This document shows positions 8,861 to 17,931 of a stretch of DNA of 64,000 nucleotides, piece by piece. Numbering within the stretch: the stretch's first letter is position 1; each line of letters starts with the position of its first letter. The stretch is from positions 124,001-188,000 of the forward strand of contig NZ_JAYGIG010000114.1 of NCBI RefSeq assembly GCF_034932105.1, given 5' to 3'. Under the pieces are notes generated by a model that saw nothing but the letters and a program-made list of their open reading frames with translations, had not been told where the DNA came from and searched no databases. Made by a program: the position numbers and the translations under genes. This DNA comes from Leptothoe sp034932105. GTDB taxonomy: Bacteria; Cyanobacteriota; Cyanobacteriia; Phormidesmidales; Phormidesmidaceae.

Positions 8861-9092
8861 TTCCCATGCCAGTCACTATGCTTAAACAACTCTCTAACAG
8901 ATTTTTTCTGTTGTGAGCAATGGGGGCAATATGGTAGGCGAGCAGAAAATTCTAAATGCCCATTTACTTTTCTCTTTCTACCCACCAAGCTAGTCTCAGT
9001 CTGTTGAGAGGCTTGTCTGTGAATCTACTGAATTAGGGTGACAATCGACCGCACTTATAGCCTATTGCTGTTAAGTTGTTTCGTCATTGTCC

Positions 9093-9695
9093 ATGTCTAC
9101 GCTTAGAGCTTCCCGTTTCAGCAACCCAGCCGTGACACCTCTTGATGCTTCTAGCATCGAGGCTTTATCACTGCCTTGGGATGCACTGATTAATAACGTT
9201 AATAATGATTTTGATACCGCAAGCACAATTGTCGATTCCATATTGACAGTTCAGGAACGGTGTCAAGTTACTCCTTTTTACATCCAGGCTGTCATTGCCA
9301 ATTCTTCTGTATTTTTAGTCTCTAATACGGGTAGTTCTGAAACTTTAAACCTCACTAATGCAGGTGCCTGTTGGCTTGTAGGGAAATCCATCAGCTGTGC
9401 TTTGCCGGTGGAAGATTCAACTGTTGACCCTTGTCATGCAGTTATTCGCCATACCCCAGAAGCTGGATTTTTTATTGCTGATGTTGGCAGTCAGTCGGGT
9501 ACGCACTTAAATCGTCGTCGTCTTCCGCCTCAAAAGCGTCAGCTGCTGAGGGATGGTGACATGATTGAACTAGGAAATCTAGTGGTGGAATTCTTTGTGG
9601 ATAATTTTGATCGCCTTGAAGAACCACTAGAGACCCCTGAAACAATCCGTCCAGGATGTGATGTGACCTATCCAGGCTGGGAAGTCGTGCATTAG
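9093..9695 (+). CDS. FHA-domain protein
   Basis: About 200 residues. The C-terminal half is a forkhead-associated domain, a phosphothreonine-binding fold: VGKS, then the H of CHAVI, then DVGSQSGTHLN, then LRDGDMIELGN. The N-terminal 85 residues are not recognised and contain no membrane segment. I start at ATG 9093 rather than the TTG six bases upstream. No Ser/Thr kinase gene is in the window, so the signalling partner is unknown. It converges with dprA, 27 bp apart. Confidence 0.85.
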   Translation: MSTLRASRFSNPAVTPLDASSIEALSLPWDALINNVNNDFDTASTIVDSILTVQERCQVTPFYIQAVIANSSVFLVSNTGSSETLNLTNAGACWLVGKSISCALPVEDSTVDPCHAVIRHTPEAGFFIADVGSQSGTHLNRRRLPPQKRQLLRDGDMIELGNLVVEFFVDNFDRLEEPLETPETIRPGCDVTYPGWEVVH

Positions 9696-9722
9696 AAGAC
9701 GGTTTGTTGACATGACCCCACC

Positions 9723-10931
9723 CTAGGTGCGCCGATATTGGCCACCGGGAAGTGGGGCGATAACGCCAGCTAGTTCTAATTGTAATAAGCCACTCAGCAG
9801 GGCACTTGTGTCTAGCTGGGTGGCTTTTACTAAGTTGTCTAGGCTGATGGGTTCATCCGGAATCATCTGAAAAATATGTTGTAGGGCGATGTCTAATTCC
9901 ACTGTTGGCTTAGGGGCTGGCTCGGTGTTTGCTGGGGCCATAGTATGGGGGCTCTGGTGTGGACTGTTGTCTGGCCGCTGGGTCTTCCAAGTGTTGCCGT
10001 TAGTGTTGTTGCTGTTTGCTGTTTGCTTGTCTTGGGTTGGGGGCTGATGGGCTAAGCCAATATTTAGCAGGTCTGTGACTAGGTGATCTTCGCCCATGAC
10101 GATGGTGGCTCCTGTGTTGATCAGCCATAAACAACCCCGGGCGGTGGGGTTGTCTAAACCATCGGGTAGGGCATAGACATGGCGGCCATAGTCATTGGCT
10201 AAATAGGCTGTGATTAAGGCCCCCGAGCGTTCCGGTGCCTCAGTTACTAGGGTGGCATGGCTGAGGCCAGCGATGATGCGGTTTCGCCGGGGAAAATGAC
10301 TCCGGTCTGGCGGTGTCCCATCGGGATATTCGCTCAAAATCAGTCCGGTTTCTAGGATTTTTTGGTAGAGGGTGGCGTTGCTAGGTGGATAGACCACATC
10401 CACTCCTGTGCCCAATACGGCAATGGTTTGGCCTCCTTCGTTGAGGCAGCTTTGGTGGGCATGGGTGTCAATGCCATTGGCCATGCCGGATACGATGGTG
10501 AACTGCTGCTGGCTCAGGTGACGGCTCAGGCGCTGGCTCCAACGGCGGCCATAGGGACTGGGGCGGCGGGTGCCCACAATGCCCACCGTTATGGCGGGGG
10601 TTTGGTTTGGGCGTAGGGGCCCTCGGTGGTAAAGGATGGGAGGAGGATCTGGAATTTCCCATAGTAAGCTGGGATAGTCTGGGTCGGCGGGGGTCCAAAA
10701 ATGGGGGTATTGGGCTTCGTGCTGCTGGAGCAGGTGTTCGGGGTGGATATGCGATCGCAACCCCCCAATTTGATCCGCCGTTACCAGACCAATGCCATCG
10801 ACGGTGAGTAGATCGGCTGGGTCTGCCTGCCATGCCAATGCTAGGGACCCAAAGCGCTCATGCAGCCGCTTGATCAGTACCGGCCCCACATCTTTAACCT
10901 GTGACCAAGCCAGCCAATATGCCCGTTCCAA
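9723..10931 (-). CDS. dprA: DNA-processing protein DprA
   Basis: 402 residues. An N-terminal helix-hairpin-helix-like region (VDGIGLVTADQI) is followed by the Rossmann-like DprA/Smf core (about 110-285) with GIVGTRRPSPYG, SGMANGIDTHAH, VLGTGVDVVYPP, FPRRNRIIAGLS and a conserved SGAL. A winged-helix domain closes the protein (about 345-400). DprA binds incoming single-stranded DNA and loads RecA during natural transformation. The linker before the winged helix is rich in Asn, Thr and Pro. The start is a TTG; no better start lies upstream. Confidence 0.95.
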   Translation of the reverse strand: MERAYWLAWSQVKDVGPVLIKRLHERFGSLALAWQADPADLLTVDGIGLVTADQIGGLRSHIHPEHLLQQHEAQYPHFWTPADPDYPSLLWEIPDPPPILYHRGPLRPNQTPAITVGIVGTRRPSPYGRRWSQRLSRHLSQQQFTIVSGMANGIDTHAHQSCLNEGGQTIAVLGTGVDVVYPPSNATLYQKILETGLILSEYPDGTPPDRSHFPRRNRIIAGLSHATLVTEAPERSGALITAYLANDYGRHVYALPDGLDNPTARGCLWLINTGATIVMGEDHLVTDLLNIGLAHQPPTQDKQTANSNNTNGNTWKTQRPDNSPHQSPHTMAPANTEPAPKPTVELDIALQHIFQMIPDEPISLDNLVKATQLDTSALLSGLLQLELAGVIAPLPGGQYRRT

Positions 10932-11044
10932 TCTGGGGTCCCCGTCAGTCCAACGGTTTTAGAATGCCCAAAGGTCTGAAAAAGTCGATGGAAAAGAGCT
11001 AGGGAAAAGGGCTGAGCAGCCAGGGTCGCAGTCAGGGTCTGAGT

Positions 11045-11722
11045 TTAGGCCCTGGCCTGGTTCTGTTGCTTGAGATAGTCAAAAACGCTTTTATCGCCAA
11101 TGTCCGGGGGAATGGGCTGCACCAGCTTACGGAGGGCAAAGACGGTAAATAAAACGCCCCAAACTCCGAGTAACTGTTGCCCTAAATCCACGGGCAGGGC
11201 TCCGACCATATGGGTTAACAACAGGGCGGGCACCAACAGCGTTAAGATCTTGGTTTCTAACCGGTTAAAACAAAATGCTTCCTTGAAGAAGATGCCGGTC
11301 AGGGCGGCAAAAGTAAAACCAATGCCCAAAATGGACAGGGGCTGCTGGTAAACCGTTAGGGCTAGGGGGCCAGGAAATGCGATCGCAATCCCTAAACTCG
11401 CTACCCCCCCTACCAGCCAGAAAACCTGTAATGCCAGGTGCAGCGGGCGCAGGTAAATGTGAATGAACCAAAGGCTGACCCCCAACCCTAGCCACATCAG
11501 CCCATACAGACCGGAAATTGCCCACAGTAGCTGATCGCTAGGGGCACCTGCCAAAATCAAAAGACTGACCCCCAGGGCAAAACTGAAGGCCGCTACCCCT
11601 AGCCCAATGCGGTAAATCACCACCTCACGTCGATCGTCTGGGGTAATTACAAACGTGCCAAACTGGCCGTCATAGGTCTCTAGCGTTGATTCTGGGTTTG
11701 ATTCTGTCTGGGTTGTCACCAT
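11045..11722 (-). CDS. DUF2301 integral membrane protein
   Basis: 225 residues with about six hydrophobic segments from residue 40 onward and a soluble N-terminus (YDGQFGTFVITPDDRREVVIYR) typical of cyanobacterial DUF2301 proteins. Function unknown. The start ATG 11722 has GGAGG five bases upstream, which settles it. It lies between the histidine kinase and dprA, all on the minus strand with spacers of about 90 and 110 bp, so co-transcription is possible but not shown. Confidence 0.75.
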   Translation of the reverse strand: MVTTQTESNPESTLETYDGQFGTFVITPDDRREVVIYRIGLGVAAFSFALGVSLLILAGAPSDQLLWAISGLYGLMWLGLGVSLWFIHIYLRPLHLALQVFWLVGGVASLGIAIAFPGPLALTVYQQPLSILGIGFTFAALTGIFFKEAFCFNRLETKILTLLVPALLLTHMVGALPVDLGQQLLGVWGVLFTVFALRKLVQPIPPDIGDKSVFDYLKQQNQARA

Positions 11723-11809
11723 AAGCGCCTCCCGGCATGACCTGACACGAACTCGTCCCTTGTCCCACCTAGACCAGATCTGTAGAGCCCATAGCTTAGA
11801 ACCCCTATC

Positions 11810-13492
11810 TCAAGTTGGCGACAACGGTAACTCAATGGTAAAGCATGTCCGCTGATCTCCACTCGTCACCTCAATCACCCCGTCAAGATGGCTCACCAGC
11901 TTTTGTACTAGAGCTAACCCTAGGCCGGTACCCCCTTGCTTCCAGGGATCTGCACTGGGCACTCGGTAAAACTTATCAAAAATACGGGGCAGCTCCCCTG
12001 GGGGAATTTCCACCCCCGTATTCACTAGGTCAAACTTTAAGGTTTTTTCGGCCTTGCCTGGGGTTACGGAGAGCATGATGGTCTCCCCTGGCGGCGTATA
12101 TTTACAAGCATTGTTCAACAGCTCGGCCCAGATCCGATCTAAGCTCGACAGATCTGACTTCAAGCTCTGGGCATCCTGGTCTATGGTCATGGTCAGCTGC
12201 TGCTGGCGGCTAGTGGCGCGCTCCTGAAAACTATTGATCAGGGCCGGTAGCCATTCATTCAGGTTGATTTTTTGTGGGGCTAGCTCATGGTTGCCGACGT
12301 CCAGACGCTGCAGATCCAGCAGGTCGTTAATCAAACTAATTTCCCGCTCACATTCTTCTTTGAGAATGCGATAGTAGCGGGCGATGCGGCCTTGCTCTGC
12401 ATTGGGTTTTGCCAGTTCCTGGTCTAAGCCCAGTTCTTGGTTCAAGGTTACTCCCAGGAGCTGCAGCGCCACGCGCATACTGGTGACGGGGGTGCGTAGT
12501 TCGTGGGAAACGGTGCTTAAAAAGTCATCCTTGAGGTTATTGACCTGTTCCAGTTCCCGCACTTGGGACTGGGACTCTTGATAGAGACGGGCCTGGCGGA
12601 TGGCAATGGCGCACTGGTTGGCCACCTGCTGTACCAACCGAATCTCATCCGCGTTAAAGCCATGATCCTTGTTGTTAATTAGCCACAGATCACCCAAAAC
12701 GCCCCGGTCATCAAAAATGGAGCAGGCCAACATGGACACCAGACCCCGCACCGGGTTGGGGGCAATGGAGCAAAACTGAAAGTACTGGCCTTCGAGCAGC
12801 TGGTGATAGACCTCGGGAAATGATTCCATTTGGGAGACCCGTCCCCGGTCCGATGGCAAGGTGGTGTATTCGTAATAGATGGTGGACGTGCCCTGCTCCA
12901 GGTCATAGAGGGAGGTATTGGACCCCCTAACGTCCAGGGCTTCCGTTAATTCTTGCACCGCTGTTTGCAGGATTTGTTTTTCGTCCAGGCTGTCCCGCAC
13001 TCGGTCGGTAATTCGTTTTAGGGTGGCTTCAAATTCGGTGAGTTTATCTAGGGCGCTGTTGCGGTCGTCTAATCTTTGCCTTAACGCCCTGTTGGTGTAT
13101 CGAGTCTGGACCAGTTCGCTGATGTCTTGGAGCGTATTGATCAGGATGGAGTCACTGCCTATCTGTAGCAAGGAACGACCGCCCAAAAACTGGCGTTGTC
13201 CGTCATGGGTGTCAATGGCAATGGGTTGGTTGGCGATGGTGCCGGCCTGAAAAAAGTTGTCATCTTGCGATCGCAACAATTCCGCATCAGCCAACGCCAC
13301 CACTTCGGTGTCCAGGCAACCCACCAGCTGTTCCAGGGGCGTATCCAATAGCTGACAGCAGGCCTGGTTGGCAAACAACCAGCGATGATCTCGGCCTTTG
13401 GCATAGACCGGATAGACCACCGAATTTAGCCAGCTGGCCATAGACTCAATGGAAGCTTGGGCATCGGCACTTGACACTATAGATAGACTCAT
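11810..13492 (-). CDS. Cytoplasmic PAS-GAF sensor histidine kinase
   Basis: 560 residues and no membrane segment. Order: PAS-like domain (about 15-130, VYAKGRDHRWLFANQACC), GAF domain (about 155-305), dimerisation/phosphoacceptor domain with SHELRTPVTSMRVAL (His near 335), and an ATPase domain with an N-box (ELLNNACKYTPPGE) and the glycine box GGTGLGLALVQ. The first G-box reads VNTGVEIP, lacking the usual DTG but keeping the fold. No response regulator is adjacent, so it is an orphan kinase. The ligand sensed is unknown. Confidence 0.92.
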   Translation of the reverse strand: MSLSIVSSADAQASIESMASWLNSVVYPVYAKGRDHRWLFANQACCQLLDTPLEQLVGCLDTEVVALADAELLRSQDDNFFQAGTIANQPIAIDTHDGQRQFLGGRSLLQIGSDSILINTLQDISELVQTRYTNRALRQRLDDRNSALDKLTEFEATLKRITDRVRDSLDEKQILQTAVQELTEALDVRGSNTSLYDLEQGTSTIYYEYTTLPSDRGRVSQMESFPEVYHQLLEGQYFQFCSIAPNPVRGLVSMLACSIFDDRGVLGDLWLINNKDHGFNADEIRLVQQVANQCAIAIRQARLYQESQSQVRELEQVNNLKDDFLSTVSHELRTPVTSMRVALQLLGVTLNQELGLDQELAKPNAEQGRIARYYRILKEECEREISLINDLLDLQRLDVGNHELAPQKINLNEWLPALINSFQERATSRQQQLTMTIDQDAQSLKSDLSSLDRIWAELLNNACKYTPPGETIMLSVTPGKAEKTLKFDLVNTGVEIPPGELPRIFDKFYRVPSADPWKQGGTGLGLALVQKLVSHLDGVIEVTSGDQRTCFTIELPLSPT

Positions 13493-13837
13493 TTAGCAAG
13501 CGAGATGGAGAGGTGAGGTTTCACGCGTCGCTGATCATCAGGATGTTTTGAGCAAAAATCTGGCCCTTGCTCCAGCTGCTGAGGTTGAAGTTCAACCTTG
13601 TCTATGTCCAGAACGATGGAGTCCAGAACGATGGATTTCACCTTGGCATTGGTTGATGTTGGGGATCAGCAACATTCTTTGTTTTAATATGCCCTGCTTT
13701 TCCTAAAAAGGGCTAGCCATGTGCTCTAAGTGCAGCCTTATTTTTTTAGATCCGTGATTATACGTAGGTGGCTGCCAGGCAGATGAACCCGACCCATACC
13801 CCTGTAAAATTCTAGGGTTTGTTTCTTGTCAAATTCC
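13493..13837. other. Divergent spacer with a 15-bp tandem duplication
   Basis: About 345 bp between the kinase (minus) and purN (plus), with no gene. It contains an exact 15-bp tandem duplication at 13606-13635 and a small palindrome (aggttgaagttcaacct) just upstream. Confidence 0.6.
13606..13635. repeat. 15-bp exact tandem duplication
   Basis: Two adjacent copies of gtccagaacgatgga, at 13606-13620 and 13621-13635. Confidence 0.9.
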
Positions 13838-14557
13838 ATGGGTCCTGCCCCCACTGACTTTTCCCCCAATTGCTCCACTGGTAACGGAACTCCTAACTCC
13901 ACTGGCAGTTCCGACTATTTACTGTCCCCCCATGTTGATGGTCAATCGTTATCCTATTCCTCTCTCAATCTGGGGGTTTTAGCCTCCGGCGATGGCAGCA
14001 ATTTTGAGGCCATCATGGTCGCCATCGAGCGATCGGAGCTGCATGCAGAGGTCAAGGTGGTGATCTGTAATCGTCCTGGGGCTAAAGTTCTGGAACGGGC
14101 TGCCCGGTGGTCTGTCCCCACCGTCCTCTTAAATCACCGTGAGTTTGAGTCCCGCGAAGCCCTGGACGCAGCCATTGTGCAGACGCTGACTGACCATGGC
14201 GTTGACTGGGTGATTATGGCGGGCTGGATGCGGCGGGTGACCCAGTACCTGATCGATGCGTTTACGGGACGGTTGCTTAATATTCATCCCAGCCTATTGC
14301 CGAGTTTTCCAGGGTTACATGCTGTGCAGCAGGCCCTCGATGCGGGGGTGGCTGTGGCTGGTTGTACGGTTCACCAAGTGGAGCTGGTGGTGGATAGTGG
14401 CCCGATCATCATGCAGGTCGCTGTGCCGGTTATGGCGGGCGACACCGAGGAGACTCTCCAGGCCCGAATTCAAATCCAGGAGCATCGAATTTTTCCCATG
14501 GCCATTGCTTTGGCCGCCCATGGTTACGCTAAAGCCCTTGATGGGCTTGATGCCTAG
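13838..14557 (+). CDS. purN: Phosphoribosylglycinamide formyltransferase
   Basis: About 239 residues. PurN transfers formyl from 10-formyl-THF to GAR, the third step of purine synthesis. Visible signatures: LASGDGSNFEAI near residue 45, VICNRPGA, the catalytic NIHPSLLPSFPGLHA and GCTVHQVELVVDSGPII. The first 38 residues are a low-complexity Ser/Thr/Asn extension that the E. coli enzyme lacks. I take ATG 13838 over a TTG twelve bases upstream; a start nearer the core is possible. Confidence 0.93.
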   Translation: MGPAPTDFSPNCSTGNGTPNSTGSSDYLLSPHVDGQSLSYSSLNLGVLASGDGSNFEAIMVAIERSELHAEVKVVICNRPGAKVLERAARWSVPTVLLNHREFESREALDAAIVQTLTDHGVDWVIMAGWMRRVTQYLIDAFTGRLLNIHPSLLPSFPGLHAVQQALDAGVAVAGCTVHQVELVVDSGPIIMQVAVPVMAGDTEETLQARIQIQEHRIFPMAIALAAHGYAKALDGLDA

Positions 14558-14734
14558 ATATTTTTTCGATTACGTCTATCACACCTATGCATAAAGGTTG
14601 TGGGATCCCATAGCCAATTTTTTAACCGACTCTCCCATCAAAAAACTTGACGGATGAGCCCGCTTTTAGTCCGGAAGTTAGATAGCCAGCCGCGAATGTA
14701 TAAATAGTCACTCGATTTGCTGGACTTTACTGTC

Positions 14735-14932
14735 ATGTTGAATACTGTGCAATTTGTTGGCAAAGATTTGGAGGTTTTAGTGCGCACTGCCCTACTCCAT
14801 GGAGAACTGTCTCCGGGGATTGCCAGAGCGATCGCAAGTTATCAGGCAAAAGCCCAGTTAACGGCTGCGGAAAAGCGTCAGTTGGAAATTTTAGAGCGGG
14901 CGATTGCAGACGGCTGTATTGTGCCGGTATAG
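14735..14932 (+). CDS. Conserved small protein, function unknown
   Basis: 65 residues, predicted helical and soluble: LHGELSPGIARAIASYQ, then a charged helix TAAEKRQLEILERAIADG. It contains a HIP1 site. I prefer ATG 14735 over a TTG at 14717. The composition is that of a real gene and the type is familiar among small cyanobacterial hypothetical proteins, but I cannot assign a family or function. Confidence 0.6.
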   Translation: MLNTVQFVGKDLEVLVRTALLHGELSPGIARAIASYQAKAQLTAAEKRQLEILERAIADGCIVPV

Positions 14933-15022
14933 GCGCAAATCTTTAGCTGCCGAGTCTGTGGTCATTTATAGTATGGATATGGGTAGCTCTATAGCTACTC
15001 GACTGCCGCTGTTTGAAATGCC

Positions 15023-15736
15023 ATGCTCTTGAGCTCGATATTCCGTTGTTGCCGCTGGATTGCTGTAGTTGCGATCGCCCTAGCCCTTAACCTCACCATT
15101 GTTGCTGCTCCCGCTCATGCCACCGGGATGTATGACATGCCCCTCAACCCAAGCAGCGATGGCTGGGTGCTGGACGGTGCCCAGCGCATCACTCGGCTCA
15201 ACGAAAGCAACCTCAATAAAGATCTTCAAAAGCTATCAGACCAAACGGGGCAAGATGTCCGCTACGTCACCATCCACCGGCTGGACTATGGCGAAACGGC
15301 CCAAAGTTTTGCTGATCAATTGTTTACCCGCTGGTTTCCCACCCCAGATGTGGGGGCTAACCAAACGGTTGTTGTTTTAGATGATGTGACCAATACCATT
15401 GGCCTCGCATCCGGTGAAGAAACCTCAGCGCTGTTAACCGCTGAGATTGCCGAAAGCCTCACCCAGGAAACCATGAAAGCGCCGCTGCTCAAAAACAACA
15501 GCTATAACCAAGCCTTTGGCGATGCCACGGTGCGTCTAGCCTCTGTTTTAGCCGGAGAAGCTGACCCCGGTCCCCCGATTATCGAAGAAACCATTAACGT
15601 CGAAGGCACCTTTGCCACGGCAGAAGAAACCGAAGAACACCGAACTATCTCCACCTGGGTTGTAGTAGTGCTGCTGATTTTGGCCACGGTTATTCCCATG
15701 GCAACCTACTACTGGTATATATCTATCGGTGGCTAA
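15023..15736 (+). CDS. psb32: Psb32-like photosystem II repair protein (TPM domain)
   Basis: 237 residues: an N-terminal signal peptide or anchor (about 10-32, ending AHA), a TPM domain (about 35-185) and a C-terminal membrane helix (about 212-230). This is the layout of cyanobacterial Psb32, a thylakoid protein that protects photosystem II and speeds its repair under strong light. Other TPM proteins share the fold, so the name rests on architecture and on the DGAQRITRLNE and QDVRYVTIHRLDYG segments. It is a single gene with its own spacer on both sides. Confidence 0.82.
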   Translation: MLLSSIFRCCRWIAVVAIALALNLTIVAAPAHATGMYDMPLNPSSDGWVLDGAQRITRLNESNLNKDLQKLSDQTGQDVRYVTIHRLDYGETAQSFADQLFTRWFPTPDVGANQTVVVLDDVTNTIGLASGEETSALLTAEIAESLTQETMKAPLLKNNSYNQAFGDATVRLASVLAGEADPGPPIIEETINVEGTFATAEETEEHRTISTWVVVVLLILATVIPMATYYWYISIGG

Positions 15737-15859
15737 GCCCGGATGCTTAAGTTCGCAGATAGCTGAGTTTGTAGGCTGCTCAGTTGCTGATTGTGTTGCT
15801 CCTGCTGGTTTTGTTGATCCTACAGAGGCTGGCTTCGGGCTCACCAAAAAGATTTAAAC

Positions 15860-15905
15860 CCAGAAAGCGACCCCATTTGGGGTCGCTTTCTGGCTAAGTT
15901 TTCAA
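15860..15905 (-). terminator. Terminator of gap
   Basis: A perfect 15-bp stem (15860-15874 with 15879-15893) around a four-base loop, 35 bp past the gap stop. On the minus strand it is followed by a T-rich run, fitting termination of gap. It could also stop psb32 transcripts from the other side. Confidence 0.8.
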
Positions 15906-15927
15906 TTCCAAGCTGAGATACTCAACC

Positions 15928-16992
15928 CTAGGCATAAACTGCTTCTAGAGTATCGCTAGTCACGCCCTGCAGCAGCCCTTCGGTCAGAGCCATGTGGAGC
16001 ATCAAGTCAACCACCCGGTTGGAATAGCCCCACTCGTTGTCATACCAAGCGATTAGCTTGAAGAAGTGAGGATTCAGTTCAATCCCAGCACCCGCATCAA
16101 AAATACTGGAGCGAGGATCGGTGACAAAATCAGTTGAAACCACCGGATCTTCGGTATAGCCTAGAATCCCACGCAGCCCGTTGTTAGAGGCCGCCTTCAT
16201 AGCATCACAAATTTCACGATAGTTGGTGGCCTTTTCGGTGCGAACCGTTAGGTCAACCACCGATACATTAGGTGTCGGCACTCGCAAAGCCATGCCTGTT
16301 AGCTTACCCGTTAGCTCAGGCAGGACCAGGGTAACGGCCTTGGCTGCCCCTGTGGATGCAGGAATAATGTTCTGACCGGCCCCACGGCCACTGCGCAAAT
16401 CTTTCGGGTTGGGGCTATCAACGGTGGATTGAGTAGCCGTTGCCGCATGGACGGTGGTCATCAGACCTTCCGCAAACCCAAAACGCTCTTGGATTACCTT
16501 GGCCACGGGGGCTAGACAGTTGGTGGTGCAGCTAGCATTGGAAACAATCCGATCGGTCTGGGGGTTGAAGCTCTTATGATTCACACCGACCAGTAATGTC
16601 GGTACGGTGTCTGGGCTCTTGGTGGGGGCCGATATGACCACCCGTTTGGCCCCAGCCTTCAGGTGATTAGACGCTTGCTCATGGGTTGTGAAGAGGCCTG
16701 TAGCTTCCACCACGTAATCTGTTTCGAGTTCACCCCAGGGGAGTTCAGCGGGATTTCTAATGGAAAAGCAGGGAATAAATTGACCGTTCACTACGATGCC
16801 GTTATCCCGCGCTTCCACATGGCCGTGAAACTGACCATGGGTGGAATCGTATTTGAGCAGATAGGCAAGATTTTCTGGAGAAACTAAATCGTTGATACCA
16901 ACAAACTTGATGTTGGAGTTGCTGATAGCGGCTCGCAGTATTAAACGACCAATACGACCAAATCCATTGATGCCAATTTTTAGCACGGCCAT
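15928..16992 (-). CDS. gap1: Type I glyceraldehyde-3-phosphate dehydrogenase, NAD-type (Gap1-like)
   Basis: 354 residues. The NAD-binding start is GINGFGRIGRLILR, and the Asp of VGINDLVSPENLAYLLKYDSTHG points to NAD preference, as in the glycolytic Gap1, not the Calvin-cycle Gap2. The active-site block SNASCTTNCLAP holds the catalytic Cys; IPASTGAAKAV and the C-terminal WYDNEWGYSNRVVD are intact. The loop after the active site reads PKDLRSGRGAGQ where most members have KDWRGGR. A longer start is not available. Confidence 0.93.
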   Translation of the reverse strand: MAVLKIGINGFGRIGRLILRAAISNSNIKFVGINDLVSPENLAYLLKYDSTHGQFHGHVEARDNGIVVNGQFIPCFSIRNPAELPWGELETDYVVEATGLFTTHEQASNHLKAGAKRVVISAPTKSPDTVPTLLVGVNHKSFNPQTDRIVSNASCTTNCLAPVAKVIQERFGFAEGLMTTVHAATATQSTVDSPNPKDLRSGRGAGQNIIPASTGAAKAVTLVLPELTGKLTGMALRVPTPNVSVVDLTVRTEKATNYREICDAMKAASNNGLRGILGYTEDPVVSTDFVTDPRSSIFDAGAGIELNPHFFKLIAWYDNEWGYSNRVVDLMLHMALTEGLLQGVTSDTLEAVYA

Positions 16993-17187
16993 GACAAATT
17001 ATTGCTCATATGATGGTGTACACAATCACTGCCTCATTAAGCGAGCAGCTTGTACCTGTGTATTTCTTATTCTGTGTACTTGATGGGGATCGTCGGTTTT
17101 CCTTTAGAGTTACGGCGATCTATATGAACTAGCGTTTCAAAACATAGGCAAACATAACTAACCCGAGACCATTCGCAACAAAATGAC

Positions 17188-17823
17188 TCAAATTATTTCA
17201 TTGCCTTGCCATGGTGCGGCGGATTTAACTAGGTCGGGGTCAATTGCGTCGATTTGGTGACGGATGGCTTGTTTTAGGGTTGTCCATTGCTGTTGACTGA
17301 GGACTGGTGTGGAGGTTAACTCCTGCTTTGACAGGTGCATCGGCAGGTCCAGCTTGAACCAAGATCGACAGCCCCCATGGGCAGGTTGCCAGTCAATGGT
17401 TATGGGTGTTTCTAAGCGATGTACCCGCAGTAATAGAAGATGTAACGGTTGGCTCGGTTTCCAGCGAAAACGTTCCGTTACAAATTGCTGATTCCAGATG
17501 TGGAATGGTTGCAGAGCGTTGACGGTGGCCAAACTTTTCACAGTCCATACATGGACAATCTCTGCCCAGGCTTGGAGGGTAACCTGGTTAGGATGCCAGC
17601 CAGGGGCCACCGTGGTTACTTGGTCAGCCCATTGGGGCTTGAGTAAATGGGGTTTTTGATGTTCATAGGTGGGATATAGCCATACCTGCTGGTGGGGTAC
17701 CGCAAAGTGTTTTCCCTCTTCCCGAATGCCCCCTTTGCGCAGTAGCAAAATGGTTTCTCCCTGGATCAGGGCATCGATGGCGACGGACCATTCTTTTAGG
17801 GCGTAGGGCAGCATGGGCATCAT
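17188..17823 (-). CDS. DUF1802 family protein
   Basis: About 212 residues from ATG 17823. The opening ALKEWSVAIDALIQGETILLLRKGGIREEGKHFAV is the hallmark of DUF1802, a family of unknown function in cyanobacteria and some other bacteria. The frame stays open to an ATG at 17910, but that extra part crosses a strong hairpin (17851-17900) and lacks family similarity, so I use the inner start. It lies downstream of glsF on the same strand. Confidence 0.8.
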   Translation of the reverse strand: MMPMLPYALKEWSVAIDALIQGETILLLRKGGIREEGKHFAVPHQQVWLYPTYEHQKPHLLKPQWADQVTTVAPGWHPNQVTLQAWAEIVHVWTVKSLATVNALQPFHIWNQQFVTERFRWKPSQPLHLLLLRVHRLETPITIDWQPAHGGCRSWFKLDLPMHLSKQELTSTPVLSQQQWTTLKQAIRHQIDAIDPDLVKSAAPWQGNEII

Positions 17824-17850
17824 CGGATATGGGGTTGCCCATATCCTAAT

Positions 17851-17900
17851 CAATAGCCGTCTCTCAATACCATTTTCAGTACCATGGGAGACGGCTATTG
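17851..17900 (-). terminator. Hairpin between glsF and the DUF1802 gene
   Basis: Perfect 13-bp arms (17851-17863 and 17888-17900; caatagccgtctc and its complement) around a 24-base loop, just past the glsF stop. No clear T-run follows, so it may be a processing or attenuation site, not a full terminator. Confidence 0.5.
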
Positions 17901-17931
17901 GATGCATCAAGTCCAGGTCGAATTTGGCTGA

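Larger units (their letters stand above)
8461..9092. other. Divergent promoter region with short repeats
   Basis: About 630 bp between the acyltransferase (minus) and the FHA gene (plus), with no gene. It holds a 10-bp tandem duplication (ctatcttgaa, 8584-8603), a 12-bp direct repeat (gataggtttacc, 8781-8792 and 8796-8807) and a hairpin with an ATGCAT loop (8839-8860). Confidence 0.6.
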